Assembly (NCBI GenBank): GCA_965247425.1
Contig: OZ252023.1
Span: 3,720,001-3,784,000 of the forward strand
DNA from: CAZOZZ01 sp965247425
GTDB lineage: Bacteria > Acidobacteriota > Terriglobia > 20CM-2-55-15
Direction of reading: 5' to 3'
Length of the DNA: 64,000 nucleotides
The position numbers were made by a program, and so were the translations under genes. The notes under the pieces are model-generated. The model was given only the letters and a program-made list of their open reading frames with translations. It searched no databases and was not told the DNA's origin. Below are positions 50,786-59,876 of this stretch, piece by piece. Position 1 is the stretch's first letter, and each line of letters begins with the position of its first letter.

Positions 50786-51742
50786 TCATCGGCCCGATGT
50801 ACCTTTGGTGCTAAGGTCGGCCGACCGCTTCGAGAGGTCTGGAAAGCGAAGGTCGACAAGACCTTCTGAGAGCGTCCACAGGCGTGCCGCCAACTGTGCG
50901 TCACGGCTTTTCTTCGCTGGTTCGTTGGGCACTGGATGGCCGCGCGTGTTCCCCAGCCCATGTGGCCCGTAGTACCCGCCCGGTTCTGCTTCTGCGGCAA
51001 CCGCCGCATGCAGGGTTGGCAGGGCACCCTGCCACGGCTTCATGCCGAATAGTGGGTTGAGCATTCGGAAGAGTGGACTCGTCTGCTGCAGGTTGGTGGC
51101 CGTCCACCCCGGATGAGCCGAAGTGGCGATGGTGGAGACGCCCGCCTCCCTGAACCGACGCTGCAGTTCGAAGGTAAAGAGCATATTCGCTATCTTGCTC
51201 CCACTGTAAGACGCCATGCGTTGGAACGAGCGCTTGGTCCATTGCAGATCGTCGAGGTCGAGCCCGCCGAAATTCTGCGCGGAGCTCGACACGTTGACGA
51301 CTCGGGAGCCCTCAGTGGCGATCAGCCGGTCGATCAAGAGCAATGTCAGGGTGAAATGGCCCAGGTGGTTGGTGCCGAACTGCAGTTCGAAGCCGTCCTC
51401 TGTCTCCTGACGCGTCGGCGGCATCATAACGCCGGCGTTGTTGATGAGCAGGTCGAGCCGATCGAACCGCGCCTTGAATGCCTCCGTGAACGCCCGGACC
51501 GATGCCTGGCTCGCCAGATCCAACAGCATGAATTCGATCGTTGTCCCAACGAGTTCCCGGCGAAGGTCTTCGACAGCCTTGCGTCCGCGCTGTTCGTTGC
51601 GGCTGGCGACGATCACGGTTGCGCCCTTGGCGGCGAGAGCCTTCGCAGTCTCGTAGCCGATTCCGCTATTCGCGCCGGTCACGACAGCGACTCGTCCGGT
51701 CTGGTCCCCAATGTGGTCGCTCGTCCAGTGCTTCCTAGGCAT
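50786..51742 (-). CDS. SDR-family oxidoreductase (retinol dehydrogenase/WW-oxidoreductase-like)
   Basis: NAD(P)-dependent short-chain dehydrogenase of 318 residues. Cofactor motif is VTGANSGIGYETAKALAAKG, with ASRNEQRGRKA after strand 2 suggesting NADP. LINNAGVMMPP follows. Catalytic residues are in VVNVSSSAQ and MASYSGSKIANML (Y-x3-K). Substrate unknown. The C-terminus (TKGTSGR) approaches the 47 bp repeat. Confidence 0.9.
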   Translation of the reverse strand: MPRKHWTSDHIGDQTGRVAVVTGANSGIGYETAKALAAKGATVIVASRNEQRGRKAVEDLRRELVGTTIEFMLLDLASQASVRAFTEAFKARFDRLDLLINNAGVMMPPTRQETEDGFELQFGTNHLGHFTLTLLLIDRLIATEGSRVVNVSSSAQNFGGLDLDDLQWTKRSFQRMASYSGSKIANMLFTFELQRRFREAGVSTIATSAHPGWTATNLQQTSPLFRMLNPLFGMKPWQGALPTLHAAVAAEAEPGGYYGPHGLGNTRGHPVPNEPAKKSRDAQLAARLWTLSEGLVDLRFPDLSKRSADLSTKGTSGR

Positions 51743-52427
51743 TGCCGTCTCCTGATCTTGGTCACGATTCCCGATTCTCGCTCACTCGTCACGCTGCACC
51801 TCGTCGCCCCGCCACCACCATCGGGGCGTGCTGTGGAATCTTCCCTGCCAATCCACGCCGCTCGTCCACCAACTACTAATCACGCTGTTCGTATAATTCC
51901 ACGAACGCCGCAAGCTTCGCAGCATAGCTCCGAACCGCCCTTCGTAACTGAGGCCTGCAGCTCAATCCCACGCGGGTATCGTGCAGGCCATATCAGGATC
52001 AGGCAAGAGATTTCTTGTCCCTAAATGCCCGTCCTGACAACAGGCCAGGTGGACTCCTCAGAAACGGTGTTCCGGGAGAACTTCAGAGAGAAGCCGTTGA
52101 GGTATTCGTGATCGTGGCTTGCACTTGCGCTGCACTTTTCCCGCCTGTACCAGTCACCAGCTATGACGGCTGGGTGCAGTTCGATCTGACTTCGTTTGCT
52201 GTCGACTTACTTGATGGTCGGGTGTCCGCGGCGGGCCCCGCCACCGGGGTTTTCGGATCGCCTGGGTTTGGACCGGACTCCGGGGCTCCTTTTTTTCACA
52301 CGGTTGAAGTGGGTGAGACGCTTTTCTTCAGCGTCCTGGACAACAGTGGCAAGGGCATCCCGGATGCATTCATCGAAGGCAAAGTCCCCTCCTTCTTACC
52401 GCCCGGTCTCGTGTTGGGAGGCCGCTT
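51743..52427. other. Stretch without a convincing gene
   Basis: About 680 bases. A plus frame from 52015 runs to 52647 but its end lies antisense to the DUF1579 gene and no motif is seen. On the minus strand a short fragment ending VRSYAAKLAAFVELYEQRD (about 51870-51990) looks protein-like but is unassigned. Probably decayed DNA. Confidence 0.35.
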
Positions 52428-52889
52428 TCAGGCCCGTTTGTACACGGCTTCGAACAGGACCTTCCACTCCGCTCCATCTGGGGACATCTCCATCATCGCT
52501 TTCATGGTGCCAGGGGTAGAAAAGTCAGAGGTCATCCGTGCGTGCATTCCCGGTCCACCGTGGGCGAGGGTGAGAACGTCACCATCGAACCTTCCTACGA
52601 ACAGCTCGGGAGGTGAACCCATGCAGTCGAACCAATGGAGGGAGTAGCGGTCCTCCTTCGGTTCATACGTGTAGACACCGTGTCCAGTGAATGAGACGGC
52701 TCCGTCGCGCACCTGTTCGTAATCGGCAAGCAGGGCTAATCCTCCGAGGCTGAGCCTGTGGCTGTTTCTTCCGGTTGCCACACCGCCTTTCGGGTCCCAC
52801 TGGGACGGGTGCATCGTCTCCTCACCTTCCCAGGATCCAGCCAGTTTCTCTAGCAAGCGGTGGCCAGCTGATGGCTTTGGCATGTCCAT
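52428..52889 (-). CDS. DUF1579-family protein
   Basis: A 153-residue cytoplasmic protein starting MDMPKPSAGHRLLEKLAGSW. The pattern LxKLxGxWxGEE, then LGGLALLADYEQVRDG, YTYEPKEDRYSLHWFDCMG and LFEAVYKR is that of DUF1579 proteins, lipocalin-like single domains of unknown function. Complete, no signal peptide. Isolated from neighbours. Confidence 0.75.
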   Translation of the reverse strand: MDMPKPSAGHRLLEKLAGSWEGEETMHPSQWDPKGGVATGRNSHRLSLGGLALLADYEQVRDGAVSFTGHGVYTYEPKEDRYSLHWFDCMGSPPELFVGRFDGDVLTLAHGGPGMHARMTSDFSTPGTMKAMMEMSPDGAEWKVLFEAVYKRA

Positions 52890-53093
52890 GGTTGCTCCTT
52901 CGGTTCATACGATCTCATGAATGGCCTTCACGTCTACGAACAACAATTCTACAGAACTACGTAACTACAGATATCTTGCCGCCGACGCAGCGTTACAACC
53001 TCAGTGTGTGCTTCAGCTTAATGCAAATAAGTGAGTTCCTGGAAAGCATATCGTCGAGTCGCCTGACGATTTCTTCACGCACAGGTACGCTAC

Positions 53094-53127
53094 TTGTGAG
53101 ACCGCACCTTCGTTGGTATGATCATAC
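53094..53127 (+). promoter_or_regulatory. Toxin-antitoxin promoter with palindromic operator
   Basis: TTGTGA (53094-53099), 17 base spacer, TATGAT (53117-53122). The -10 is inside the perfect palindrome GTATGATCATAC (53116-53127), with a further ATCATAC just after. This fits autorepression by the ribbon-helix-helix antitoxin. Confidence 0.7.
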
Positions 53128-53150
53128 ATCATACTCAGCGAGGAATCTCC

Positions 53151-53393
53151 ATGCCAAAAAGAAAGGTCGCTCTCACGCTCGACGCCAAGCTGGTTCAGCG
53201 CGTTGACGCGCTTGTTTCCAGTCAAAGGTTTAAAAATCGGAGCCAAGCGGTAGAGGCTGCACTCCTCGAAAAGCTCCAGCGACTTGGCCGGACTCGACTC
53301 GCCGAAGAGTGTGCGAAGCTGGACCGAACCGTAGAGCAGCGACTCGCCGACGAGGGCCTCGCCGCTACTGGTGAGACGTGGCCCGAATACTGA
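53151..53393 (+). CDS. Ribbon-helix-helix antitoxin
   Basis: An 80-residue protein from the ATG at 53151. The N-terminus KRKVALTLDAKLVQRVDALV is the DNA-binding strand and first helix of an RHH (MetJ/Arc) fold, followed by NRSQAVEAALLEKL. The acidic C-terminus should cover the toxin. It overlaps the toxin start by 16 bases, so translation is coupled. Confidence 0.85.
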   Translation: MPKRKVALTLDAKLVQRVDALVSSQRFKNRSQAVEAALLEKLQRLGRTRLAEECAKLDRTVEQRLADEGLAATGETWPEY

Positions 53394-53713
53394 GAGGCGA
53401 GATTCGTTGGGCTGACCTGCATCCAGTTCGCGGGCACGAGCAGGCCGGAAAACGGCCCGTCGTGATTCTCAGTCATGATGTTTTCAATGAAAGATCCGGC
53501 ACTGTCATTGCCGTAGCCCTTACGAGTCAGCAGCCCCGGGCTCAGTTCCCTCTGACGCTCGAACTTACTACAGCCAAACTGCCGAAAAGGTCCTGGGTCA
53601 AGATCAGCCAAGTCAGAACGCTTTCCGTAGAGCGCATCGGTAGACGACTCGGTATTGTTTCCACGGAAGAAATCGAGTCCGTCCTGGAGGGACTTAGCGA
53701 GATCATTGGATAG
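53378..53713 (+). CDS. MazF/PemK-family mRNA interferase toxin
   Basis: An 111-residue toxin with a GTG start at 53378. The fold marks are ILRGEIRWADL, GHEQAGKRPVVILSHDVFN, VIAVALTSQ and RSWVKISQVRTLSVERIG, as in MazF RNases. The conserved arginine in GKRPVV and the serine-threonine in VALTS are in place. Its last codons overlap the stop of an antisense hydrolase relic. Confidence 0.9.
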   Translation: MARILRGEIRWADLHPVRGHEQAGKRPVVILSHDVFNERSGTVIAVALTSQQPRAQFPLTLELTTAKLPKRSWVKISQVRTLSVERIGRRLGIVSTEEIESVLEGLSEIIG

Positions 53714-53899
53714 CTCGTTCGTCGAGGCCTGCGGTACCCAGGTGGGTGGCCACCGCCATCGCCGGTGTGGTCGCGGTGAAGACTCGAGCCGCGGCCTCGG
53801 GCGCGGTGTGAATGGCCTTGAGCTGCTCGACGAATTCGGGGGCCATTCCGGTCTCTTCACCAAGATCATGCGAGACATCGATCGAGTGGACCGGGTGCC
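53703..53899 (-). pseudogene. C-terminal fragment, possibly metallo-beta-lactamase-fold hydrolase
   Basis: About 64 codons read HPVHSIDVSHDL, FVEQLKAIHTAPEAAARVF and PAMAVATHLGTAGLDE, then stop. The H-T-x-P-E-x-A-x-x-F then L-A-V-x-T-H pattern resembles the end of MBL-fold hydrolases. The rest of the gene is missing, and the fragment overlaps the toxin 3' end. Confidence 0.35.
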
Positions 53900-53984
53900 T
53901 TGCGCAAGATCTCCGCTACTTTTTTTGTGGACGACGAGAATCAGATAGGCAGGCCGCATTTCCCGTTGCAACCCGCGTCCGGCA

Positions 53985-55145
53985 TTACCGCCGCGGGATG
54001 ACCATCGTATGTACGACGCTACCGTCCGTGCCGGTGACAACCACTCGGAGCTCGGTCGACGTTGCGTCCAGGCGGGCCACCTGATCCTGGCCAACTACGA
54101 GCAGGTGATAAGCGTGGACGTCCGGGGTGGGTGGTGTGTACGAGAACCGATGCCTGTGTCCTGCTATCACCAGGTCCACACCCGCGTCGTTTGCGGTCTG
54201 GATCCAGGCATCTGGTCCGTCGGTCAACCAGCCCCATCGAGGTTGGTGCATCACGATGACACGGAACGGTGCTTCCGAGACGCGGTCCGTCGTAGCCACG
54301 TGCTCTCGAAACCATTCGAGCTCTTGCTCACGGTACGGCGCGGTTCGATTCAGCTCGGCGTACACGTTCGTGTCATCGGGCTTGTCCTCGCCCGTATCGA
54401 GGACCATCAGATGCACGGGCCCCGCATCCCGGGCGTAATAGAACCGTCCTTCCGGTGTGGGGACGTAGTCGAAGAGCCGGAGGGCAAAGGGTCCGCGTAG
54501 CTCGTGGTTGCCGCGCGCGAACATGAGCGGCTTGCTATGCGCCAGCCCGGCCCCGATCGGATTGAGCCAGGCACGGAACAGGTGCTCCTCGCTGTCGATC
54601 CAATGGAACGCGTCTCCTGTGTGTACCAGGAAGTCCGTCTTGTCCCAATCGATGGTCTCGTTCAACCGTTCGATCCGGCGCACGTCTTCGTGAGTGTCGG
54701 TGACCACACTGAAGGACACCGACGCGCTGCTCCGATCAAGAGTGGTGAACTGATGTGGCCCGCTGCGACTGTCCAATCCCTTGTCCGGCCAATAGGCTTT
54801 GAGCTTCACGACCCGCGTCGCGACGACCTCGTAGCTGTAAGTGGTGCCGGCCGACAAGCCACCGAGGTGCACGACGTGCCGCGTGCCGACCGGAACGAGA
54901 CCGTCCACCTGCGGCTCCGCCGTGGCGGACAGGTTGCCGGACGTGCCATACCGGACCCTTGCATGGGTGGGAGTATCCGTGAGCCAGACGATCGTGGCGG
55001 TTGTCTCGCTATTGGCTACCAGATAGGGACCCTCGGTGATCACCGGCCGGGTATCGTAAACCTTGTACGGTTCGGACTGGGCATGGACCGGAACAGCCAT
55101 GGAGAACAGGGCGACAAAGAACACAAGTGTGCGCATTATCATCAT
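53985..55145 (-). CDS. Secreted metallophosphoesterase with purple-acid-phosphatase N-terminal domain
   Basis: A 386-residue protein. Signal peptide MRTLVFFVALFSMAVPVHA. A fibronectin-like N-terminal domain (VITEGPYLVANSETTATIVW, about residues 35-130) precedes the calcineurin-like domain. Metal motifs are SVVTDTHEDV, VHTGDAFHW, ARGNHEL, VIVMHQPRW and IAGHRHRF, giving the two-metal site. Substrate is probably a phosphate ester outside the cell. It is coupled to the upstream endonuclease/phosphatase-like gene by a 4 base overlap. Confidence 0.88.
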   Translation of the reverse strand: MMIMRTLVFFVALFSMAVPVHAQSEPYKVYDTRPVITEGPYLVANSETTATIVWLTDTPTHARVRYGTSGNLSATAEPQVDGLVPVGTRHVVHLGGLSAGTTYSYEVVATRVVKLKAYWPDKGLDSRSGPHQFTTLDRSSASVSFSVVTDTHEDVRRIERLNETIDWDKTDFLVHTGDAFHWIDSEEHLFRAWLNPIGAGLAHSKPLMFARGNHELRGPFALRLFDYVPTPEGRFYYARDAGPVHLMVLDTGEDKPDDTNVYAELNRTAPYREQELEWFREHVATTDRVSEAPFRVIVMHQPRWGWLTDGPDAWIQTANDAGVDLVIAGHRHRFSYTPPTPDVHAYHLLVVGQDQVARLDATSTELRVVVTGTDGSVVHTMVIPRR

Positions 55146-57079
55146 CTACGTGCTCTCCGAGTGGAGTAGTCGAGTGTGAAGGTGGATCGGATCAGGTAGT
55201 GATCGGAAGGGAATCCGGTAGGCCAGGTCGTGATCAACCTCGTGGATGTGTTTCGCAACCCTGAGCCCTTGTAGTACAGCTGGTCGATTCGCCTGCCACT
55301 GCGATGGGTGTAACCAGGGTCGGCTTCGACGTCCGGATGCAGGCTTCGAAATGCGTCCGTGAAGCCGGCGTCGAGCAAAGCTCGCGAGGCCGGGCTGTCG
55401 CCTCCATCCCAGTGTGGAACGGCGTTGAAATCACCGGCGAACAACGTCGGTATCGACTCCGACTGTTGGAACCTGGTTTCATGGAAGTCGACCGCCGTCG
55501 GGAACTGCTCCATTCCATACCAGTTCGACATCGCGAATATATCCTGACTTTGGCTGATCCCGATCTTCACCCCGACGTTCATGAACGGAGCGTCTTCCGG
55601 GACATGCAGTTCCTTGATCGGGTAACGGCTGAGCACCGAGATGTTGGCACCCTGGTTCAGGTAGTCCCAATCCACGGTAGTCGCCAGGTAGTAACCCAAC
55701 TCTGCCGCGATGAAGTCGCCGGCCGAGTAGGTTTCCTGCATCATGACGATGTCGATGTTTTCGCTCTCGATTATCTGTGCGATCGTGACTCGAGAGTCCC
55801 AACCGTGCTCGTCGACCGTATAGTGTTTGCCGCCATGGAAGATATTCCAGGAGGCCGCTGTGACCGACGAGACTTTGTCGTCGAGATCACGCGCGACAGG
55901 CATGAAGCGCTCCCGGTACGAACTCAGGACTTCCTCGGGGGTCAGCACACGTCCCCAGATTTCCAGTTCGTCCATGTCAAAGTCTGGAGGGTCCAGTCTC
56001 TCTCTCGCCGCGAACTTCATGGCGCCACTCGGGTCGATTGTCACCACGCCATCGACGAGGGAGTAGATCTCGAGCAACGGTGCAGTGTCCATGAAGTTCA
56101 ACACCTGATGCACCGTGTATGGATTGTCCATCAGGTCGGCTTCCAATCTTCTGACCGGTTCGAAATCCGCCGACTCTATCGACCGTAGAAACGCCGGGCG
56201 ATTAGTAGTGTCCAACAGCGCCGCCGCTTCATCAACCCTGCGGTCGAACAACCCCCTCGGGTTTACGATCAGGTTCGCGAACTCTCGAACTTCGACTCCT
56301 TCGAAGCCCAGGCGGTCGAACGCGTCCACGAATTGTTGCAGTTGCTCGGCGCCTCTCTCGATCGCTCGAAGCGTTGCAGGCGGTGGATCGGGGGGTGCTC
56401 CGTCCCAACCCACGACAAGTGGATGGCTCGAGGTGAAGTCGAAGCCCTCCCCATCGCTCACGTGATACGTGACTTTGTTCTCCCCGTCGTAGAACAACCG
56501 AACCTCCGACCTGGCGCTGCTGTAGGTCATGGTCAGCTGATGCCACCTGCCGTCATTCAGTGGCATGTGCCGACCGTTCTCACGCTCGTAAGTGATCCGT
56601 CGGGTACCCGACCCCATGTTCCATGCCCAGGTCCCGCCGGAGACATAGAACACCCACCCGGCCTCCTTCTGGGAGGCCAGGCTGTTGTCAATGAACTCCT
56701 TTTGAGACAACAGCACGACACGCTTATCGGCCTTCTGCACGGTTCTCGTCCAGAAGCGGACCGAGAAATCGTCCCTCCGGCCGAGCGACAGATTCCCGCT
56801 GGTCAGGGCCACAAACGCCGCCTCGCCGTTCGATCGGAGCCTGAGCGCCTGGCCGTCGAGACCTTCCACATACCGGACCATTCCGCGGGAGCTCCCTGCG
56901 GCAAAGCCCCTGGCCGCATCGCTGGTCGTGCCGTCGAAAGTGAACCGGGCGAGGAATCCCGCCTCCTGCTCGACCCCGACTGCCTGACCGCCGGGGGGCG
57001 AAAGGGCGTGCACCGGGCCAGGAGCTCCCGTCAGCAGAAGGAAGAACAATCCAATCCGGCGTAAGTCCGTCAATTTCAT
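55142..57079 (-). CDS. Secreted LamG-domain protein with endonuclease/exonuclease/phosphatase domain
   Basis: The start at 57079 gives MKLTDLRRIGLFFLLLTGAP, a signal peptide; 50 further upstream codons are not needed. About 645 residues. A LamG/concanavalin-like domain at about 35-240 (ARFTFDGTTSDAARGF, WHQLTMTYSSARSEVRLFYDG), a helical insert, and a second LamG-like end (LEIWGRVLTPEEVLSSYRE). The EEP domain from about 405 has ASWNIFHGG, MMQETYSAG, FAGDFNAVPHWDG and FPSDHYLI, the Asn/Glu/Asp/His catalytic set. It may cleave phosphodiesters or sphingomyelin-like lipids outside the cell, together with the phosphatase coded next. Confidence 0.85.
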   Translation of the reverse strand: MKLTDLRRIGLFFLLLTGAPGPVHALSPPGGQAVGVEQEAGFLARFTFDGTTSDAARGFAAGSSRGMVRYVEGLDGQALRLRSNGEAAFVALTSGNLSLGRRDDFSVRFWTRTVQKADKRVVLLSQKEFIDNSLASQKEAGWVFYVSGGTWAWNMGSGTRRITYERENGRHMPLNDGRWHQLTMTYSSARSEVRLFYDGENKVTYHVSDGEGFDFTSSHPLVVGWDGAPPDPPPATLRAIERGAEQLQQFVDAFDRLGFEGVEVREFANLIVNPRGLFDRRVDEAAALLDTTNRPAFLRSIESADFEPVRRLEADLMDNPYTVHQVLNFMDTAPLLEIYSLVDGVVTIDPSGAMKFAARERLDPPDFDMDELEIWGRVLTPEEVLSSYRERFMPVARDLDDKVSSVTAASWNIFHGGKHYTVDEHGWDSRVTIAQIIESENIDIVMMQETYSAGDFIAAELGYYLATTVDWDYLNQGANISVLSRYPIKELHVPEDAPFMNVGVKIGISQSQDIFAMSNWYGMEQFPTAVDFHETRFQQSESIPTLFAGDFNAVPHWDGGDSPASRALLDAGFTDAFRSLHPDVEADPGYTHRSGRRIDQLYYKGSGLRNTSTRLITTWPTGFPSDHYLIRSTFTLDYSTRRARR

Positions 57080-57227
57080 GGCATTTCTAATCCCGTGGTG
57101 GGGTCGACAATAGATGGTATGTTGCCTTAAAGCCCGCCGAATAGCCAGTGCACAGCGCGTCCAGCTATGCTGCCCGTAACAAACCCCCTGCGCCCACGTC
57201 TTCTTCTTATAGCCACAAGGAGAACCC

Positions 57228-59699
57228 ATGGAATCCTGGATCCGAGACCTGACCTATGGCGCCCGCATGCTCGCCCGTAACCCTGGCTTCACAGCAGTCG
57301 TCGTCCTCACGCTCGCCCTCGGCATCGGCGCCAATACGGCGATGTTTACCGCGATCAACGCGGTCATTCTCAAGCCGCTGCCCGTCGCCGAACCCGAAGA
57401 GCTGGTGATGCTCTACACGTCGCGGGAGGGCAGCTTCGTCAAGAGCCAGCCTTCGTCCCACTACGACTATGTCTATTACCGGGACAATAATTCCGTGTTC
57501 GCCTCCCTTGCCGGCTTCGGAGTGGAGGTAGCCAGCCTGGGCTCGGGTCAGGGGGCGGAGATGCTGGTCGGCGAAACCGTCTCCGGAAACTACTTCGAAG
57601 TCTTCGGAGTGCGGCCTCGCCTTGGAAGATTCTTCCTGCCCGAAGAAGACGCGACGCCGGGGACGCATCCCGTCGTTGTGATCAGCGAGGCGCTATGGCA
57701 GGGCCGGTTCGGTTCGGACCCGGACGTTCTGGGCTCCGTGGTGCGCATGAACGGATCCACTTACACGGTCATCGGAGTCGCCCCGCAAAGCTACACCGGG
57801 GGAATGCGCGGGTTCGCCGTGGATTTCTGGGTGCCGTTCATGATGATGGATCAACTCGAACCCGGCAGGTCTCAGCTCAACAGCCGGACGAGCCGCTGGA
57901 TGTTCATCGTGGGGAGGTTGAATCCTGGGGTGGAAGTGGAGGAGGCCCGGGCGAACATCGTCACGCTGGCGGAGCAGCTTCGGGCCGATAACCCCAACGC
58001 CGGCGACCACGACACCGCGACGTTGTATCCGGCGGGCCGGGTCGTGATCCTGCCCGAGGTGGACACGTTCATCTTCGGGGCTGCCGGACTGATGATGGCG
58101 TTGGGCGGCGCGGTGTTGCTCATCGCCTGCGCCAACGTGGCCAACCTGTTGCTCGCCAGATCCCTGGCGCGCCGGAAGGAGATCGCCATCCGGGTGTCGC
58201 TCGGCGCGGGCCGCGGGAGGCTGGTGCGGCAGTTGCTGGCCGAAAGCGTCCTGCTGGCCCTGATGGCCGGCGTCGTCGGCCTCGTCGCGGCACAATGGGG
58301 AGCGGCCTTGATTCTCGCCCAGTTCACTACGGCCAATCTGCCTCTCGACATCCGGATCGCCCTCGACATGGGGATCGACTGGCGCGTATTGATCTTCAGC
58401 CTGCTGGCATCGGTTGGGACGGGAATCGTGTTCGGTCTGGTCCCGGCGCTCCAGAGCACGCGAAACGGGCCGGCGTCCGCGCTCAAGGACTCGGCGGGCA
58501 CGACCACCCCCGACCGGCAACGCTCGTTCCTGAGGAACGGGCTGGTCGTCTCACAAGTTGCCCTGTCGGTTCTCCTGCTCGTTGCGGCGGGCCTGTTCAT
58601 CAGAAGCCTCCAGAACGTCACCACAATCGACACCGGTCTCCGAACCGAAGGCGTGTACACGGCGGAACTGTTGCCCCAGATGCAGGGTTACGACAATGCC
58701 AGGGCCGCCGAGTTCTTCGACCGGGTTCTGGAGCGGATGCGGTCGGTTCCCGGCGTGGAAGACGCCAGCCTCATCACGATCATGCCGTTGGCGTTGAGCT
58801 TCCGAACCATGGGGATGGTGCCCGAAGGGCATCCCGTGCCATCCGACATGCTGAACCGGCCCCAGATCGGCACGGTCAACGTTGCGCCGGGATATTTCGA
58901 GACGATGGGCATTCCCCTCCTGATCGGCCGGGACTTTTCCGCATCGGATGACGTCGACTCGCAGGAGGTTGCGATCGTCAACAGTGCGTTCGTCGACCGC
59001 TTCTGGCCCGGAGAGAACCCCATCGGCAAGACCTTCGCGAGCGGTCTGGAAGGAGCAACGGCGACCGTGATCGTGGGTGTGGTTGCCGACAGCAAATATC
59101 GGACTCTCGGAGAGGACCGGCAGGCGTTCACCTACCAGAGCATCAACCAGAACATGGAGGGTACCGCGTCGCTCATCGTCAAAGCCCCGTCAGCGGGCAG
59201 CGCGATGCTGGCCACGATCCGGGATGAACTTGCGGCGATCGACGAAAACGTTCCAGTGACCAACATCGCGACGCTCGAGGACCGCATGGGCATCGTCCTC
59301 CTCCTGCCCCGGCTGGGCGCGTCGTTGTTCGGTGGTGTCGGTCTGATCGGTCTGATCCTGGCGGCCACCGGTATTTTGGGCGTGATGTCGTTCGCGGTGA
59401 GCCAGCGGACCCACGATCTTGGCGTCCGTATGGCGCTGGGGGCCGGACCGTCCACGGTTCTTGGCATGGTGTTGCGCGAGGGGGTTTCGTTGACGCTGCT
59501 GGGAATTGCCGCGGGTGGAGCGCTTGCCTTCGGGTTGACGCGCTTCTTGTCCGGGATGCTGGTGGGTGTCGGGGCCAGCGATCCGGTCACGATGGCCGGT
59601 GTGGCCATCGTGATCCTCGGCGTGGCCCTGACGGCTTGCTACATTCCTGCCCGGCGTGCACTTCGTGTGGATCCCGTGGTTGCGCTGAGGGAGGAGTAG
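57228..59699 (+). CDS. ADOP-type MacB/FtsX permease
   Basis: An 823-residue membrane protein of the Acidobacterial duplicated orphan permease family. It starts MESWIRDLTYGARMLARNPG, the family N-terminus, with AAGGAG before the ATG. First helix at about 20-42, then a MacB-type periplasmic domain (YTVIGVAPQSYTGG). The first FtsX unit is at about 275-400 (LIACANVANLLLARSLARRK), a second MacB/FtsX unit follows from about 440, and the end is YIPARRALRVDPVVALREE. No ATPase gene adjoins it, as is usual for these orphans. Function unknown; efflux or export is assumed. Confidence 0.93.
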   Translation: MESWIRDLTYGARMLARNPGFTAVVVLTLALGIGANTAMFTAINAVILKPLPVAEPEELVMLYTSREGSFVKSQPSSHYDYVYYRDNNSVFASLAGFGVEVASLGSGQGAEMLVGETVSGNYFEVFGVRPRLGRFFLPEEDATPGTHPVVVISEALWQGRFGSDPDVLGSVVRMNGSTYTVIGVAPQSYTGGMRGFAVDFWVPFMMMDQLEPGRSQLNSRTSRWMFIVGRLNPGVEVEEARANIVTLAEQLRADNPNAGDHDTATLYPAGRVVILPEVDTFIFGAAGLMMALGGAVLLIACANVANLLLARSLARRKEIAIRVSLGAGRGRLVRQLLAESVLLALMAGVVGLVAAQWGAALILAQFTTANLPLDIRIALDMGIDWRVLIFSLLASVGTGIVFGLVPALQSTRNGPASALKDSAGTTTPDRQRSFLRNGLVVSQVALSVLLLVAAGLFIRSLQNVTTIDTGLRTEGVYTAELLPQMQGYDNARAAEFFDRVLERMRSVPGVEDASLITIMPLALSFRTMGMVPEGHPVPSDMLNRPQIGTVNVAPGYFETMGIPLLIGRDFSASDDVDSQEVAIVNSAFVDRFWPGENPIGKTFASGLEGATATVIVGVVADSKYRTLGEDRQAFTYQSINQNMEGTASLIVKAPSAGSAMLATIRDELAAIDENVPVTNIATLEDRMGIVLLLPRLGASLFGGVGLIGLILAATGILGVMSFAVSQRTHDLGVRMALGAGPSTVLGMVLREGVSLTLLGIAAGGALAFGLTRFLSGMLVGVGASDPVTMAGVAIVILGVALTACYIPARRALRVDPVVALREE

Positions 59700-59876
59700 G
59701 CGTCCCATGCGGGATTCAGGTGCGGCGCCTCGGGGATAAGCTCTCTAGGAATGGGTGTCGGCAGGCAACGTGAACTCCCTCCGGTCGTGGGTAGAGAACG
59801 CTGTCACGAAGTGGGGCTGCTGCGGGATCGAGTGTACGGCCGTGGCCCTACCGGCTATTGAGAAAAGTCCGCACTT

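Noticed and set aside
51113..52024. 303-residue plus-strand frame
   Set aside because: Mostly antisense to the SDR gene, with no motif of its own.
52015..52647. 210-residue plus-strand frame
   Set aside because: Its last third is antisense to the DUF1579 gene; no signal peptide, motif or good ribosome site.
53222..54094. 290-residue minus-strand frame
   Set aside because: Runs antisense across the antitoxin and toxin and the end of the phosphatase; serine- and arginine-rich noise.
57693..58660. Long minus-strand frames under the ADOP permease
   Set aside because: Shadows of the permease gene, rich in Arg, Pro and His as expected from its complement.
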